In this document: piece by piece, positions 35,891 through 45,803 of the stretch | Numbering within the stretch: the first letter of the stretch is position 1 | Layout: every line of letters starts with the position of its first letter | Assembly (NCBI RefSeq): GCF_039545455.1 | Contig: NZ_CP154468.1 | Location: 992,001 to 1,056,000 of the forward strand | Reading direction: 5' to 3' | Source of the DNA: Brucella sp. BE17 | GTDB lineage: Bacteria; Pseudomonadota; Alphaproteobacteria; Rhizobiales; Rhizobiaceae | DNA: 64,000 nt | The notes under the pieces: generated by a model | Seen by the model: the letters and a program-made list of their open reading frames with translations, nothing else | What the model was told of the DNA's origin: nothing | Database searches by the model: none | Translations under genes and position numbers: made by a program

Positions 35891-36751
35891 TCAGGCTTTC
35901 AGTAAAGAGTGGTCCTGGTCTTTGCGGGTATTTTTGCGCAAAAGGCGTGCTTGCTGCGCTTCCGCGGGCGTACTGGCGGGAATGGCGGCAAGAAGGCGGC
36001 GGGTATAGTCTTGTCGGGGGTTGGAAAACAGCGCTTCTGTCTGCCCCATCTCGACCAGTTTGCCCTTGTTCATGACCGCGATACGGTCACTAATAAATCG
36101 TGTCACGCCCAGATCATGGGTGATAAAGATGATCGACAACTGGAAGCGCTTGCGCAGGTCCACAAGAAGATTGAGGATTTGTGCCTGCACAGAAACATCG
36201 AGCGCGGATACGGCCTCGTCGCAGATCAAAAGCCGCGGTCGCAAGACAAGGGCACGTGCGATGACGGCGCGCTGCAACTGGCCGCCGGAAAGCTGAGCGG
36301 GCACTTTTTGCCCATATGCTTGCAATCCAACAATCGACAGAAATTCCAAAACCACTCGGTCAATTTCAGCGGACGTCTTTGTTTCATGCGTCGCCAAAAC
36401 CTCCGCGACCTGCTTGTGAACGGTCTGGCGCGGGTCCATTGCGCTGGCCGGGTTCTGAAAAACAAATTGCACGTCACGGCGACCGATGCGCCATTTCCTT
36501 GAACCGATTGCCGGATATGGCTGTCCTTCAAACAGAACTGTCCCTTCACTCGGAGTATCAATCCCGGCTGCGATCCTGCCCAAAGACGACTTGCCGCTAC
36601 CACTCTCCCCCACCACACCCAGTATTTCACCCCGCAACAATGCAAGACTAAGACTGTCAACTGCATGGAAAAGCTCAGCCTGACCAAACCAGGGACTTTG
36701 CTTGCGATAACTGCGGCGAATATCTGCCATCTCCAGAATGGGTGATGTCAT
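35891..36751 (-). CDS. Oligopeptide/opine-type ABC ATPase (OppF/DppF family)
   Basis: 286 aa from the ATG at 36751 ([15 protein letters not shown]), which overlaps the OppD-like stop by four bases; an in-frame extension to 36949 is rejected. Walker A VVGESGSGKSSLGR, signature LSGGQLQRAVIARAL, Walker B LLICDEAVSALDVS. It powers the importer together with the OppD-like partner. The Q-loop and H-loop (FITHDLG) are present. Confidence 0.94.
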   Translation of the reverse strand: MTSPILEMADIRRSYRKQSPWFGQAELFHAVDSLSLALLRGEILGVVGESGSGKSSLGRIAAGIDTPSEGTVLFEGQPYPAIGSRKWRIGRRDVQFVFQNPASAMDPRQTVHKQVAEVLATHETKTSAEIDRVVLEFLSIVGLQAYGQKVPAQLSGGQLQRAVIARALVLRPRLLICDEAVSALDVSVQAQILNLLVDLRKRFQLSIIFITHDLGVTRFISDRIAVMNKGKLVEMGQTEALFSNPRQDYTRRLLAAIPASTPAEAQQARLLRKNTRKDQDHSLLKA

Positions 36752-37773
36752 GATACGCCTCTTGCATGGCAGGCGACCCAATGCATTGGGGCAAGTTCGT
36801 ACAGTCTCACGGGGCGATTGCAAACCGTATGACGCGATGTGCAGCGTGGTGCGAATGCGCAGCCGATAGGACGATCCCGTGGCGAAGGAACGCCGCCCGG
36901 AATTGCCGCCAATTGCTGGCCCGATTGCATCGCCAGTCCAACGCGACAATCCATCAATGCCTCAGTGTAAGGATGCGACGGTGTGTCGAAAAGCTTATCA
37001 ACCGGTGCGATTTCCACTATTCTGCCCGCATACATCACAGCCACACGGTGAGCAATTTCGGCAACCACGCCCAGATCATGTGTCACGAAAACCATTGCCA
37101 TGCCGGTTTCAGTTTGCAGATCGCGTAACAAGTCCAGGATCTGCGCCTGTATTGTCACATCCAACGCCGTCGTCGGCTCGTCTGCGATCAGCAGGCGGGG
37201 ACGACAGGCAATCGCCATGGCGATCATCACACGTTGGCACATGCCGCCCGAGAGCTGGTTTGGGTAGGCCCGCGACCGCAACTGCGGATCGGCTATGCCA
37301 ACTCGCTCTAGAAGGCCCAGCACCTCTTCTTTTCGAGCACGCGCAGACAAATCTGTATGATGGCGCAGAACCTCTTCGATCTGTGGACCGATACGCTGTA
37401 TGGGATTTAGGGCAACCATGGGGTTTTGAAAAATCATGCCGGTATCGCGACCACGGATACGGTTGAGATAAGTCTCTGGGCGACCGATGATCTGCTGATC
37501 GAAGAGTTTGATCGAGCCTGTCGCGACGAGAGGCGCAGAATGCAGGCCCAGCAAGGACATGCAGGTCAGTGACTTACCGCAGCCACTTTCTCCCACAAGG
37601 CAAAGCGTTTCTCCCGCCCGGACAGAAAAAGAAACATTATCCACCAGACGTAGATTGCCTCGCATCACGCTCAGCCCTTGAACGTCAAGCGCCAGATCGA
37701 TCGGTGCAAGCGGCCCGACATTGCGGGACGCGCTGTCAGGGCGTCCCGGCTTGGTTAAAACGGCAACGCTCAC
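36748..37773 (-). CDS. Oligopeptide/opine-type ABC ATPase (OppD/DppD family)
   Basis: 341 aa. Walker [19 protein letters not shown], signature [18 protein letters not shown], Walker [15 protein letters not shown], and the OppD-type C-terminal Cys-rich region ([18 protein letters not shown]). In this subfamily those cysteines can bind an iron-sulphur cluster. Start overlaps the stop of the binding-protein gene by four bases. Confidence 0.95.
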   Translation of the reverse strand: MSVAVLTKPGRPDSASRNVGPLAPIDLALDVQGLSVMRGNLRLVDNVSFSVRAGETLCLVGESGCGKSLTCMSLLGLHSAPLVATGSIKLFDQQIIGRPETYLNRIRGRDTGMIFQNPMVALNPIQRIGPQIEEVLRHHTDLSARARKEEVLGLLERVGIADPQLRSRAYPNQLSGGMCQRVMIAMAIACRPRLLIADEPTTALDVTIQAQILDLLRDLQTETGMAMVFVTHDLGVVAEIAHRVAVMYAGRIVEIAPVDKLFDTPSHPYTEALMDCRVGLAMQSGQQLAAIPGGVPSPRDRPIGCAFAPRCTSRHTVCNRPVRLYELAPMHWVACHARGVS

Positions 37774-39329
37774 TTGGTGTCCTGAAGGTTATAAGCACGC
37801 AAATCCATGTAATAAAAAGTATATGGCTGCCATTTCAATGACTTGCGAACACTATAGGTTTCCAGTGGCTGGTAGAGGATGGTGCCCGGCACTTCATCGT
37901 CCCAGATGGCCAGCATTTCCTTACTGATTTTTTGCCGCTCTGGCAGGTCAATCGTAGTTTCAAGCTGACGACCTAATTCGTTGAAGTGTTCAGGCGCCCA
38001 TACTTTCCATCGCCCCTGGGCCGTACCGTAAGGGCCCCATAAGGCCCACAGGCCACCCAGCGGGTCTGGATAGCGTGTCGAGTTTGACCAGTTGCGGATC
38101 ATCAACTCATCATTGGGAATGCGGTCAACGTCTTCCGTGACGTTCAAACGTATATTGAGCCCCGCCTCTTTCCACATCTCGACCATAATCTGCGCAGCAG
38201 AGAGAGCATTAAGATAATAGGTTGGGTGGAGCGCGTAAACAATCTCTTCCCCTTTGTAGCCAGCATCAGTGAGAAGCTGGCGGGCCTTTTCCAGATTTTG
38301 TTTGTAAGGTGGATGGTTTGGGTCATACATCGCGCCATACTCAGGATATTGATGGCTGAGCGGAATGACGGCCTGATTATTCCAAAGGGCCTGATTGAGA
38401 AGATCACGATCGATTGCGATGCTCAGGGCCTGTCGGATACGCTTGTCCTTCAGCACCGGATGGTTGGTGTTGAAGACCAGCACATGCGAATTGGCCAGCA
38501 CTACACTGCGGGCTTCAATATCGTTGTAGCTGTTGATCTGTGCGATCTGATCGGGGGCTACATTGGTGACCAGATCGAATTCGCCACTCACAAGACCTGC
38601 AATGCGTCCGGCACCTTCAGGCACCTTTCGGAAAGTGACCGTTGCAGCCGTCGGTTTTTCATCCCAGTAAGCATTGAATGCGGAAAGCTTGACGAGCTGG
38701 TCAGCCTTGTAATCATCCAGCCTGTAGGGTCCCGTTCCAACCGGGAAATGCGGTAATCCGCCAGCAGCGGTCTTCTGCTTTTCAAGCCAGTCTTGTTTAT
38801 TGATGATCCATGATGCCCACGACGAAAGGCGAACTTCCATCAGTGGGTCGGGCTTTTTGTTGACGAAATTCACGGTCAGCGGATCAATTGCTTCCACGTG
38901 ATCGAGCACCGAAAAATATGCCTTGCCTTCGGGGATAGGCGCATCTTTGCCAGTCAGACGTTCGGGTGAAAATGTAAAGACGATATCGTCAGCTATCAGA
39001 GGCGCGCCATTGTGAAAGGTGACGCCTGGCCGCAGTTTGACCTGCAACGTTAGTTCATCAAGGCGTTGCCAACTCTCCGCAAGACCCGGCACCAATGCGG
39101 AACCGCCACCGCCTTCAACCGAGAGGAAATCGCGCCGTATCAGAGTGTCAAACATCGAGTAACTGATACGAGTGCCCACATTCGACAATTCCTTGGCAGG
39201 CTCCAGTGTGGGAGGAATATCCGCCACAGCCACGACAATATCTGGACGAGCGGTTTGCGCAAAAGCGGGATGGAATGGACACATCTGCTGGCGTGTCCTG
39301 TTACCAAGCCCATTCACATAGGCAGACAA
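37770..39329 (-). CDS. Periplasmic binding protein, family 5 (oligopeptide/opine type)
   Basis: 519-codon frame, full SBP_bac_5 fold (SNVGTRISYSMFDTLIRRDF, KLRPGVTFHNGAPLIADDIV, RQALSIAIDRDLLNQALW). A normal signal peptide is not visible: the frame opens with a TTG near 39329 and runs through VNGLGNRTRQQMCPFHPAFA before the likely cleavage at AFAQT. In another frame just upstream lies a hydrophobic stretch (FGAVIVCLCEWAW then stop), so a small indel may have separated signal and mature parts. AccA of the agrocinopine system belongs to this family. Mature protein intact, export doubtful. Confidence 0.88.
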   Translation of the reverse strand: MSAYVNGLGNRTRQQMCPFHPAFAQTARPDIVVAVADIPPTLEPAKELSNVGTRISYSMFDTLIRRDFLSVEGGGGSALVPGLAESWQRLDELTLQVKLRPGVTFHNGAPLIADDIVFTFSPERLTGKDAPIPEGKAYFSVLDHVEAIDPLTVNFVNKKPDPLMEVRLSSWASWIINKQDWLEKQKTAAGGLPHFPVGTGPYRLDDYKADQLVKLSAFNAYWDEKPTAATVTFRKVPEGAGRIAGLVSGEFDLVTNVAPDQIAQINSYNDIEARSVVLANSHVLVFNTNHPVLKDKRIRQALSIAIDRDLLNQALWNNQAVIPLSHQYPEYGAMYDPNHPPYKQNLEKARQLLTDAGYKGEEIVYALHPTYYLNALSAAQIMVEMWKEAGLNIRLNVTEDVDRIPNDELMIRNWSNSTRYPDPLGGLWALWGPYGTAQGRWKVWAPEHFNELGRQLETTIDLPERQKISKEMLAIWDDEVPGTILYQPLETYSVRKSLKWQPYTFYYMDLRAYNLQDTK

Positions 39330-39452
39330 TCACCGCGCCAAATCTGCTTCCCAGTCTCGATCCATCTCCAGCCTCCATCAAAGCCAGCTGCCCATGCATC
39401 ATATTTTCTATTCTACTGGAAACCCATAAAATCAATTTCCTGCAAAACCGTG

Positions 39453-40040
39453 CTAAGAATAGTCGGCGAGTTCCGGCAACAGTGTTCTGGCCTGTTTCGC
39501 CAACGCAATCATTCCCGGCAGCGGATGCGTATCGCCCATTTTTCGTAATATGCGGATATGCTTGATAGCCTCATCCAAAGTTGGAAAGCGTGTTTCGTCA
39601 GTCCAGTGCAGGTAAAGGGCGAGTACAGTCAGCGAGCGTGAGCGTCCACCGCGACAATTGACCAGAACATTTCCCCGTTTATGGGCTGGATAATGCGGCT
39701 TTCCCGGGCTTTCCTGATCCAGCACGCCATAAAGAGCCATAACTGCAGCGGCAAAGTGCATCGGATGATTGCCATGCCCATCGATTAAACCGATCTGTGT
39801 GCGCCGAATTGCTGTCCCGTCAGGACGGCTAAGGGGAAGAAGATAGCGATTGACCGCAATATTAATGGTGGAAGTGATGTCAGTCTCTTGTAAGAGGACC
39901 GCGTCATTTGCCGCCACCTCATTGCCGATGAAAAGCGCCAGTTTATGGGGGCCTGCATTTTCATAGACCCGCACGAGCATCGGAAGCCTGTCTTCTTCAC
40001 TCTCGCTTAAACCCTCGGGTGGCAGTATCGATTTATGCAT
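39453..40040 (-). CDS. Dual-specificity/tyrosine phosphatase-like protein
   Basis: 195 aa, cytoplasmic. The CX5R phosphatase loop is present as NCRGGRSRSLT near residue 130 (Cys, then Arg six residues on), with the general acid region GLIDGHGNH upstream. The fold class is that of cysteine phosphatases, which act on phosphoproteins, phosphoinositides or small phospho-sugars. Sitting in an operon for phosphodiester uptake, a small-molecule substrate seems likelier than a protein; inference. The gene lies 27 bp after the MBL-fold gene. Confidence 0.85.
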   Translation of the reverse strand: MHKSILPPEGLSESEEDRLPMLVRVYENAGPHKLALFIGNEVAANDAVLLQETDITSTINIAVNRYLLPLSRPDGTAIRRTQIGLIDGHGNHPMHFAAAVMALYGVLDQESPGKPHYPAHKRGNVLVNCRGGRSRSLTVLALYLHWTDETRFPTLDEAIKHIRILRKMGDTHPLPGMIALAKQARTLLPELADYS

Positions 40041-40066
40041 TGGTTATTCTTTCAGAGATGACGATT

Positions 40067-41149
40067 TCATGCATGGAGACAGGCGCGGCTTTCAAGCTCA
40101 TGCAACAGACTTTCGGCTTTCCTGTAATCAACAAATGCCGGCACAACAATGCGTGCGTTAAGGAAACGAGCCTGTTCGATGATGTCGCGTTTACGCGGAT
40201 GTACATTCCATGGCAGCCACCGGGCTTTTTTCGCGGAAAGAAGGCGATGTGCCGGGGTGTTTTCAGGTACATGACCCGTAAAGATAAAGCGGGCATCATC
40301 GCCCCATTGATGCAGAATTTCGCGCGCATGCCCGCTTTCAGCATTGGCATCGGTGGTAATGATGATTTCATGTGGCAGATAAGGTGCATCGGACATAGGT
40401 TGCCGATCAATAATATCATTCAAAACCATATACGCTTCATCAGCGATAACCTGCTCTGTCGCCAGCAGATAGTGAATTTCCTTGATCAATTCGGGTCCAA
40501 GTCGAACAATCATATCTTTTTGCTGGAAGGCGATTGCCATTTCAGGACCACGCCCCATGGCAGGCACACTTAGCACCGCACCATTTTGTGCAGCCTGTGC
40601 GATATCTTCAAACTGCTCGATCAAAGCCTGATCGCGGTCGCCATAGGATGCGTCCGTAACGAGTACATCGCTTTTCGGCGGCACGTCATAAGGCAGGAGA
40701 TTGGATTCAAGGCTCCAGTCACCCGTATAGGTGATACCACCCTTCATAGGCATATGGACCCATATGCCGCCCGGCGCATGCCCGCACCGTCCGGTCAGGA
40801 CCGGCAGACCCGCAATGACGCTTTCGCCTTTGATAGGCAGAATGCGTCTTCTATCGACAGGAACGCTTTGAGAAGAAACCGCTGAAAACGTTACCGCCGT
40901 TGCATAGACGGGTGGATTTCCCACATGATGCGCAAGATGCAAACCACCAATATGATCGATATGCGCATGAGACAAAACGATGGCATCGACGTGGCCCACT
41001 TCGGAAAGATCAGGGAAAACGCCGGGCTCCGGGCCTTCACCGAGATCAAACATGATACGTTTTCCCGCGATCTCCAATACGAAACAGGCGGGTGCCTTGC
41101 CACCCAGCCCGCTAATGGCTGTCAACGTGATGCGGTCTAGTTCTGCCAT
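40067..41149 (-). CDS. MBL-fold metallo-hydrolase
   Basis: 360 aa. Metal-binding HAHIDH in LSHAHIDHIGGLHLAHHV, further ligands in GRCGHAPGG and TYTGDWS, and a C-terminal IIITTDANAESGHAREIL with FTGHV. The layout is like RNase J/beta-CASP or PhnP-type phosphodiesterases, but I cannot place it in one group. Likely hydrolyses a phosphodiester. Start ATG 41149 overlaps the permease stop by 13 bases, so it belongs to the same operon. Confidence 0.87.
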   Translation of the reverse strand: MAELDRITLTAISGLGGKAPACFVLEIAGKRIMFDLGEGPEPGVFPDLSEVGHVDAIVLSHAHIDHIGGLHLAHHVGNPPVYATAVTFSAVSSQSVPVDRRRILPIKGESVIAGLPVLTGRCGHAPGGIWVHMPMKGGITYTGDWSLESNLLPYDVPPKSDVLVTDASYGDRDQALIEQFEDIAQAAQNGAVLSVPAMGRGPEMAIAFQQKDMIVRLGPELIKEIHYLLATEQVIADEAYMVLNDIIDRQPMSDAPYLPHEIIITTDANAESGHAREILHQWGDDARFIFTGHVPENTPAHRLLSAKKARWLPWNVHPRKRDIIEQARFLNARIVVPAFVDYRKAESLLHELESRACLHA

Positions 41150-42861
41150 GGCAAGGCTCCCTTGGGCATTTTATGCGAGAAGGCATTCGCCATGAGCATC
41201 ATGACGAATATCGCCAGAACGATCAGACAGCCAACAGCTGAAGCGAGAGCGGAGGAACCGCCTTCTTCAAGAAAGACGATCATTGGTCCGATTGTGCGGG
41301 TGGATGATGAAACCAGCAGGATCGATACCTGAATTTCATTCAGGGCGCTCATAAAGACCAGAACACCACCCGCCACCAGCGACGGCGCAATCAGAGGGCC
41401 GATAATCGTTGCCATGCGCCGCAAGAAGCTTGCTCCGCTGATCTGCGCTGCTTCATCAAGTGCACGATCAATCTGGGCAAAGCCCCCCAGTGTCGGGCGC
41501 AGTGCGAGGGCCAGAAAATTGGATATATAGGCAAAGAATATAATCCATGCCGAACCATAGATGCTCACGCCGATAAAGGGCAGCGGCTTGAGGAAGAACA
41601 AGATCATTGCCACGGCAAGTACGATCCCCGGCAGAGCATAGGTCAGCTCACTGACTGCCTGTAGCGAGCGCACCAGAAATCCGTTTTTCCAAGTGAGGAA
41701 GTAAGCAAGAAACAGGGAAAGCACCATAATAACCAGCGTGGCCGCTGTGGTCAGCATGAAACTCGTGGCAAATGCGTTGCGGATCGCTTTTTGTGCAAAA
41801 ACTGCCTGATAATAATTATCGAGTGTCATTGTATGCCAGTTCAGGTCCTGCCCTACCCCGCTGACCAATGACGCGATGATGAGAGCCGAAATGGGCAGAA
41901 CAAGCGTCACGACGTGAAAACCCCATGCAAAAAACTGCACGGGAAGGCCCCACTTACCAAGTTGCCATATGACGGCCTGCCCGACGCCGGATACACGGAC
42001 ATCGCTGCGGCGTGAGAGCCAGCTATTTGCCATCAGAACAATGCTTGTTATCAACGATAGGAACAGCGCCAGCAGCGCCATTTCACTCAGTGCACTGGTG
42101 CCGTAACTGTTGAGCTTCTGATAGATCAGCGTCATCAAGGTCGGAAAGCGTGCAGGGATGCCAAGCATCGCCTGAATGCCGAAATTGCCAATGGCGGAGA
42201 CAAATGCAAGCGCTCCGCCTGCCAGCAATCCGGTTCGTGCCAGTGGCAATATGATCGTCGTCAGGACGGTAAAAGGATTTGCGCCTGAACCGCGTGCGGC
42301 TTCCAGAAGGTCTGCCGGAATTTTACGCAAGGTTGCACGCAAGGTGAGATAGACCAAGGGTGCATTATAAAGACCGAGCAAGACAATGATACCGGTCGCA
42401 GAATAAAGCGGGTGCCGACTGCCATTGCCGATTGCAATGTTGAAAAAGGATAAGACAGGACTGCTTGGTGATAGCGCCTGCATCCATGCCAGTGCCGTCA
42501 CCTGTGGCGGGATCATCAAAGGCAACACAAAGGCAAAGACCCATGCCTGCTTGAACCGCAGCGAGGTGAAAACTGTCATGATGCCCGCCATCGTTCCAAT
42601 GACAAGGGCAAGAATGGTGGAGAGAGAAGCAATATAAAGCGTGTTTAGTGTAGCCGTGACAGTCTGCCTGCGCGCAAGCAGAGAGCCAATGCGTTCAAGA
42701 TCAAGCGCGCCATCCGGCATCAATGCCGTGGCACCAAGCCGAATGACCGGTGCGAGAGAAAGCGTGGCAATCAGCAAGGTCAATGCTGCCAGTATAAGCC
42801 ATTCGCTTCGCACAGAAAGCGCCGCCAGAAAGCGGACCTTGATTGTCGTTACCGGTGTCAC
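41137..42861 (-). CDS. ABC permease with two fused BPD-type domains (iron/2-aminoethylphosphonate type)
   Basis: 574 aa from the GTG at 42861 (VTPVTTIKVRF), preferred because the upstream extension to 42984 would run into a terminator region and starts without a good ribosome site. Twelve predicted membrane segments; two EAA loops, LLEAARGSGANPFTVLTTII and ALDEAAQISGASFLRRMATI, show the duplicated domain as in FbpB/ThiP/PhnV-like importers. Works with the binding protein at 43041-44006 and ATPase at 44031-45134. Confidence 0.92.
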   Translation of the reverse strand: MTPVTTIKVRFLAALSVRSEWLILAALTLLIATLSLAPVIRLGATALMPDGALDLERIGSLLARRQTVTATLNTLYIASLSTILALVIGTMAGIMTVFTSLRFKQAWVFAFVLPLMIPPQVTALAWMQALSPSSPVLSFFNIAIGNGSRHPLYSATGIIVLLGLYNAPLVYLTLRATLRKIPADLLEAARGSGANPFTVLTTIILPLARTGLLAGGALAFVSAIGNFGIQAMLGIPARFPTLMTLIYQKLNSYGTSALSEMALLALFLSLITSIVLMANSWLSRRSDVRVSGVGQAVIWQLGKWGLPVQFFAWGFHVVTLVLPISALIIASLVSGVGQDLNWHTMTLDNYYQAVFAQKAIRNAFATSFMLTTAATLVIMVLSLFLAYFLTWKNGFLVRSLQAVSELTYALPGIVLAVAMILFFLKPLPFIGVSIYGSAWIIFFAYISNFLALALRPTLGGFAQIDRALDEAAQISGASFLRRMATIIGPLIAPSLVAGGVLVFMSALNEIQVSILLVSSSTRTIGPMIVFLEEGGSSALASAVGCLIVLAIFVMMLMANAFSHKMPKGALPWQN

Positions 42862-42996
42862 GAGAAAACCTTGCAGTTCACTTCTGACGAACAAGTCTGC
42901 CCGCCAGAAGAACAAGTATGAAGGGCAATGCACTCCAGGAAGCCGTTGCATGCTCAAGAAGAGAACCAACAGCAGCTTCGCCATCCCATTTTTAAA

Positions 42997-43019
42997 AAAT
43001 CAGTCCAATGGACTGATTT
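42997..43019 (-). terminator. Intrinsic terminator/attenuator behind the binding-protein gene
   Basis: AAATCAGTCC and GGACTGATTT form a perfect 10-bp stem with a 3-nt loop, and on the minus strand the stem is followed by a T-run. It lies between the binding-protein and permease genes, a common way to make much more binding protein than permease. Confidence 0.75.
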
Positions 43020-43040
43020 CTGACTTTTGACTTGACGTGA

Positions 43041-44006
43041 TCAGCCGCCAAAGATTTCGGAAAACTTTTGACGCACAGCCTGATCATTTTCGACCGCCTT
43101 ATCCGCATCCATAGGAATGAGCTTGATTTCGCTACGCTTGGGAAAGCCTTCAGGAACGGGAAGCGACGGATCGAGCGGCAGATTACCCTGTTCGAGAACG
43201 AGTTTCTGGCCATCCTGAGAAAGCAGGAAATCGACGAATTTCTTCGCGGCCTCGGGATTTTTGGAGTTCTTCATGATAGCCACCGGCTCGGTAATGAAGC
43301 TTACCCCTTCGCTTGGGAAAACAATATCGACCGGCGAGCCTTTCGCCTTGGCGCGGATGACATCGGCATCCGCGATAATGCCGTATTTGACCATGCCGCC
43401 AGCAACCGCTTTCAAGGCTGGGCCATTACCACCCTCAGGCGCGATATTGAGCTTTGCCAATCCTTCGTAGAAATCCCAGCCAATAGCGTTATTGTTGATC
43501 ACGGCATGCAGATGGTTCAGCGCCGCACCGGAATATAACGGGCTTGGCACGGCAATCTGTCCGTCATTTTCAGGCTTTAGCAAATCGGCCCATGAATTGA
43601 CCGGTTGTGCATTCTTGGCGTTGTAGGCAATCGCGGTTGTCAGAAGCTTGGTTCCGAAAAAGGTCTTGTCCTTGTCATAAGTCCCTTCGTCAAAGCTCGC
43701 GACGGGCGCTTGCGGATAAGCCAGAAGCAATCCTTCTTTCTTGAGGCTGCCCAGATTGATCGTGTCCGCCACCAGCAGAAGGTCTGGCTTGATTTGCCCG
43801 GCTTCTATTTCAGCGCGCAGAATATTCATCAACTGGCTCGTGCCATTACGCATCCACTCTACTTTAATGTCGGGATATTTTGCCTGAAAGGCATCGACGG
43901 TCTGCTGCGCAATTTCCGGCGACTGCGATGTATAGAGCTGCAATGTCTCGGCGTGGGCGGCTGTGCTCAGCAGCAATGCGACGGCGACGGATGTCATGAA
44001 ACGCAT
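43041..44006 (-). CDS. Periplasmic binding protein, iron/2-aminoethylphosphonate class
   Basis: 321 aa, signal peptide MRFMTSVAVALLLSTAAHA. The mature protein has the type II binding fold: LQLYTSQSPEIAQQTVDAF, VEWMRNGTSQLMNILRAEIE, and the late SEGVSFITEPVAIMKNSKNP segment. This class binds ferric iron, thiamine, putrescine or 2-aminoethylphosphonate. No iron-binding Tyr pair (YY) is obvious, so an organic phosphate ligand is favoured by context. Followed by an attenuator. Confidence 0.9.
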   Translation of the reverse strand: MRFMTSVAVALLLSTAAHAETLQLYTSQSPEIAQQTVDAFQAKYPDIKVEWMRNGTSQLMNILRAEIEAGQIKPDLLLVADTINLGSLKKEGLLLAYPQAPVASFDEGTYDKDKTFFGTKLLTTAIAYNAKNAQPVNSWADLLKPENDGQIAVPSPLYSGAALNHLHAVINNNAIGWDFYEGLAKLNIAPEGGNGPALKAVAGGMVKYGIIADADVIRAKAKGSPVDIVFPSEGVSFITEPVAIMKNSKNPEAAKKFVDFLLSQDGQKLVLEQGNLPLDPSLPVPEGFPKRSEIKLIPMDADKAVENDQAVRQKFSEIFGG

Positions 44007-44030
44007 GGGAGTTTCCCTTTCGTGGCGTTG

Positions 44031-45134
44031 TTAAACCATGGATGAAGAAAATGCCTTGTGCGAAACGGCGACAGGCAACAGCCAAGCGTCTGAAATGCCA
44101 AGGTTGACGGTCTGTCCTGCTTGCAAATTATCATTTGTGGCAGCGTGGAAAGTGATCTGCCGTCCGGGAAAGCGCACCGGTTCTGCCTCGACACGCACAT
44201 GGCTGCCGCGAAATACCGTGCGGGTAATTCCGGCACGCAGACAAGCTTCGTTTTCAGAGGAAAGAACAAGATTTTCGGGGTGCAAGGCGATTATGCCGCC
44301 GCTCCGCCGGCTTTCTGTTGCAGCACAACGAACAACTACGTCGTGACCTTCAAACTTGACGACGGCATGGCGCTCATCCTGTCTTGAAACATGCCCCACC
44401 GGCAGCGTGAAACCCTCGCCAATAAAATTGGCAACCATTTCATTGAACGGCTCACGATAAAGCACATCCGGCGTCGAAAACTGCTGGATGACACCCTTAT
44501 CCATCACGGCAATGCGGTCCGCCAGCGCCATGGCTTCCGCCTGGTCGTGGGTGATATAAAAAAGCGATGCGCCTGTGGAGCGATGGAATTTGGAGAACTC
44601 CTCTTCCATGGCCGAGCGCAGATTGACGTCGAGATTGGCCAGAGGCTCGTCGAGCAATACAATTTTGCTATCCTGCGCCAGGCATCGTGCCAGCGCGACG
44701 CGCTGTCTTTGCCCGCCGGAAAGATCGGCAGGACGCCGATGGGCCAAATGCTGCATCTCGACGGTTTTCAGAGCTTCTGTAACGCGCCGATTACGATCCT
44801 GGGCGGGAATTTTTCTGATCTTGAGGCTATAGCCGACATTGTCGGCAACATTCATATGTGGCCATAAAGCGTAATTCTGAAACACGATACCCAACCCGCG
44901 TTGCTCGGGAGCGATATGAGTGGCAGCCGATGAGACCGTTTTACCGCTAATCCTGATCGTTCCCCGGTCAAGATGTTCAAATCCGGCAATCATGCGCAAC
45001 AGGGTAGTCTTGCCACATCCAGATGGGCCCAGAACAGCTACAAATTCGCCCGGCTCAATTGCAAGATCAACATTCGACAGCACCTGATTGCTGCCAAATG
45101 ATTTATTAAGCTGGTTTATCGCTATGCTGGACAT
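44031..45134 (-). CDS. ABC ATPase, iron/spermidine/phosphonate importer class
   Basis: 367 aa. Walker A LGPSGCGKTTLLRMIAG, signature LSGGQRQRVALARCLA, Walker B IVLLDEPLANLDVNLR and a C-terminal TOBE domain (about residues 280-350). First gene of the leftward operon; its start faces the IS21 relic. Substrate unknown, most likely a phosphorylated organic compound given the phosphatases downstream; inference. Confidence 0.95.
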   Translation of the reverse strand: MSSIAINQLNKSFGSNQVLSNVDLAIEPGEFVAVLGPSGCGKTTLLRMIAGFEHLDRGTIRISGKTVSSAATHIAPEQRGLGIVFQNYALWPHMNVADNVGYSLKIRKIPAQDRNRRVTEALKTVEMQHLAHRRPADLSGGQRQRVALARCLAQDSKIVLLDEPLANLDVNLRSAMEEEFSKFHRSTGASLFYITHDQAEAMALADRIAVMDKGVIQQFSTPDVLYREPFNEMVANFIGEGFTLPVGHVSRQDERHAVVKFEGHDVVVRCAATESRRSGGIIALHPENLVLSSENEACLRAGITRTVFRGSHVRVEAEPVRFPGRQITFHAATNDNLQAGQTVNLGISDAWLLPVAVSHKAFSSSMV

Positions 45135-45239
45135 ATGCGGGACGTGTCACTCTTCACCGTGGCTCTCAGATTTTGAGCCTCTTTGAAGTAAATATGTGAC
45201 ACACAGATTTCAGTGGTGTGATATCAGCATGACATCTGT
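45135..45239. promoter_or_regulatory. Promoter region of the phosphodiester-uptake operon
   Basis: About 105 bp between the ATPase start and the IS21 left end. It has inverted GTGTCAC (45145) and GTGACAC (45196) and a further GTGATATCAG/CATGACATC stretch, which could be operator half-sites. The IS21 relic begins right beside it, so the natural upstream promoter may have been cut. Weak evidence. Confidence 0.3.
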
Positions 45240-45803
45240 GTGTTGATTGCCATTGAGAACTGGCCCAGTTTGGGTAGATATTTCCATTTAGACTTGACCC
45301 ATGTTTCAATCTTCCCTCGTTTGTTTTTCAACGATTGCTGTGGAGTGATCGACATGGCATTATTGAATGGTATCCCACGCTAGCATTACCGGGACAATCT
45401 ATCGATCCGCGAGATTGTCTGACGCACTGGATTATCGCAGAACACCATCCGCAAGTATTTGCGGCTCACTTACGTTGAGCCAAAATATCATGTTCGGGAC
45501 AGGCCAGGCAAACTCGACCCATTTTCTGACCGACCGACCACGTGGTTAAAGTCGGAAAATTGCACGGTGAAGCAGATGCAAACCGACCTTGTCGCTCTGG
45601 GCTATAAGGGGGCACACAGTCGCGTTGCTACCTTTGCCCGCGAGTGGAAGGCTGATCTTCACATGCACAACCAGACATCAGGTCGGGATACGTTTGTCCC
45701 TTTGAGCTTTGAGCCTGGTGAAGCATTTCAATTCGACTGGTCAGAAGACTGGGCAATTATCGGCAATGAACGGGCAAAGCTTCAGGTAGCACATACAAAG
45801 CTA

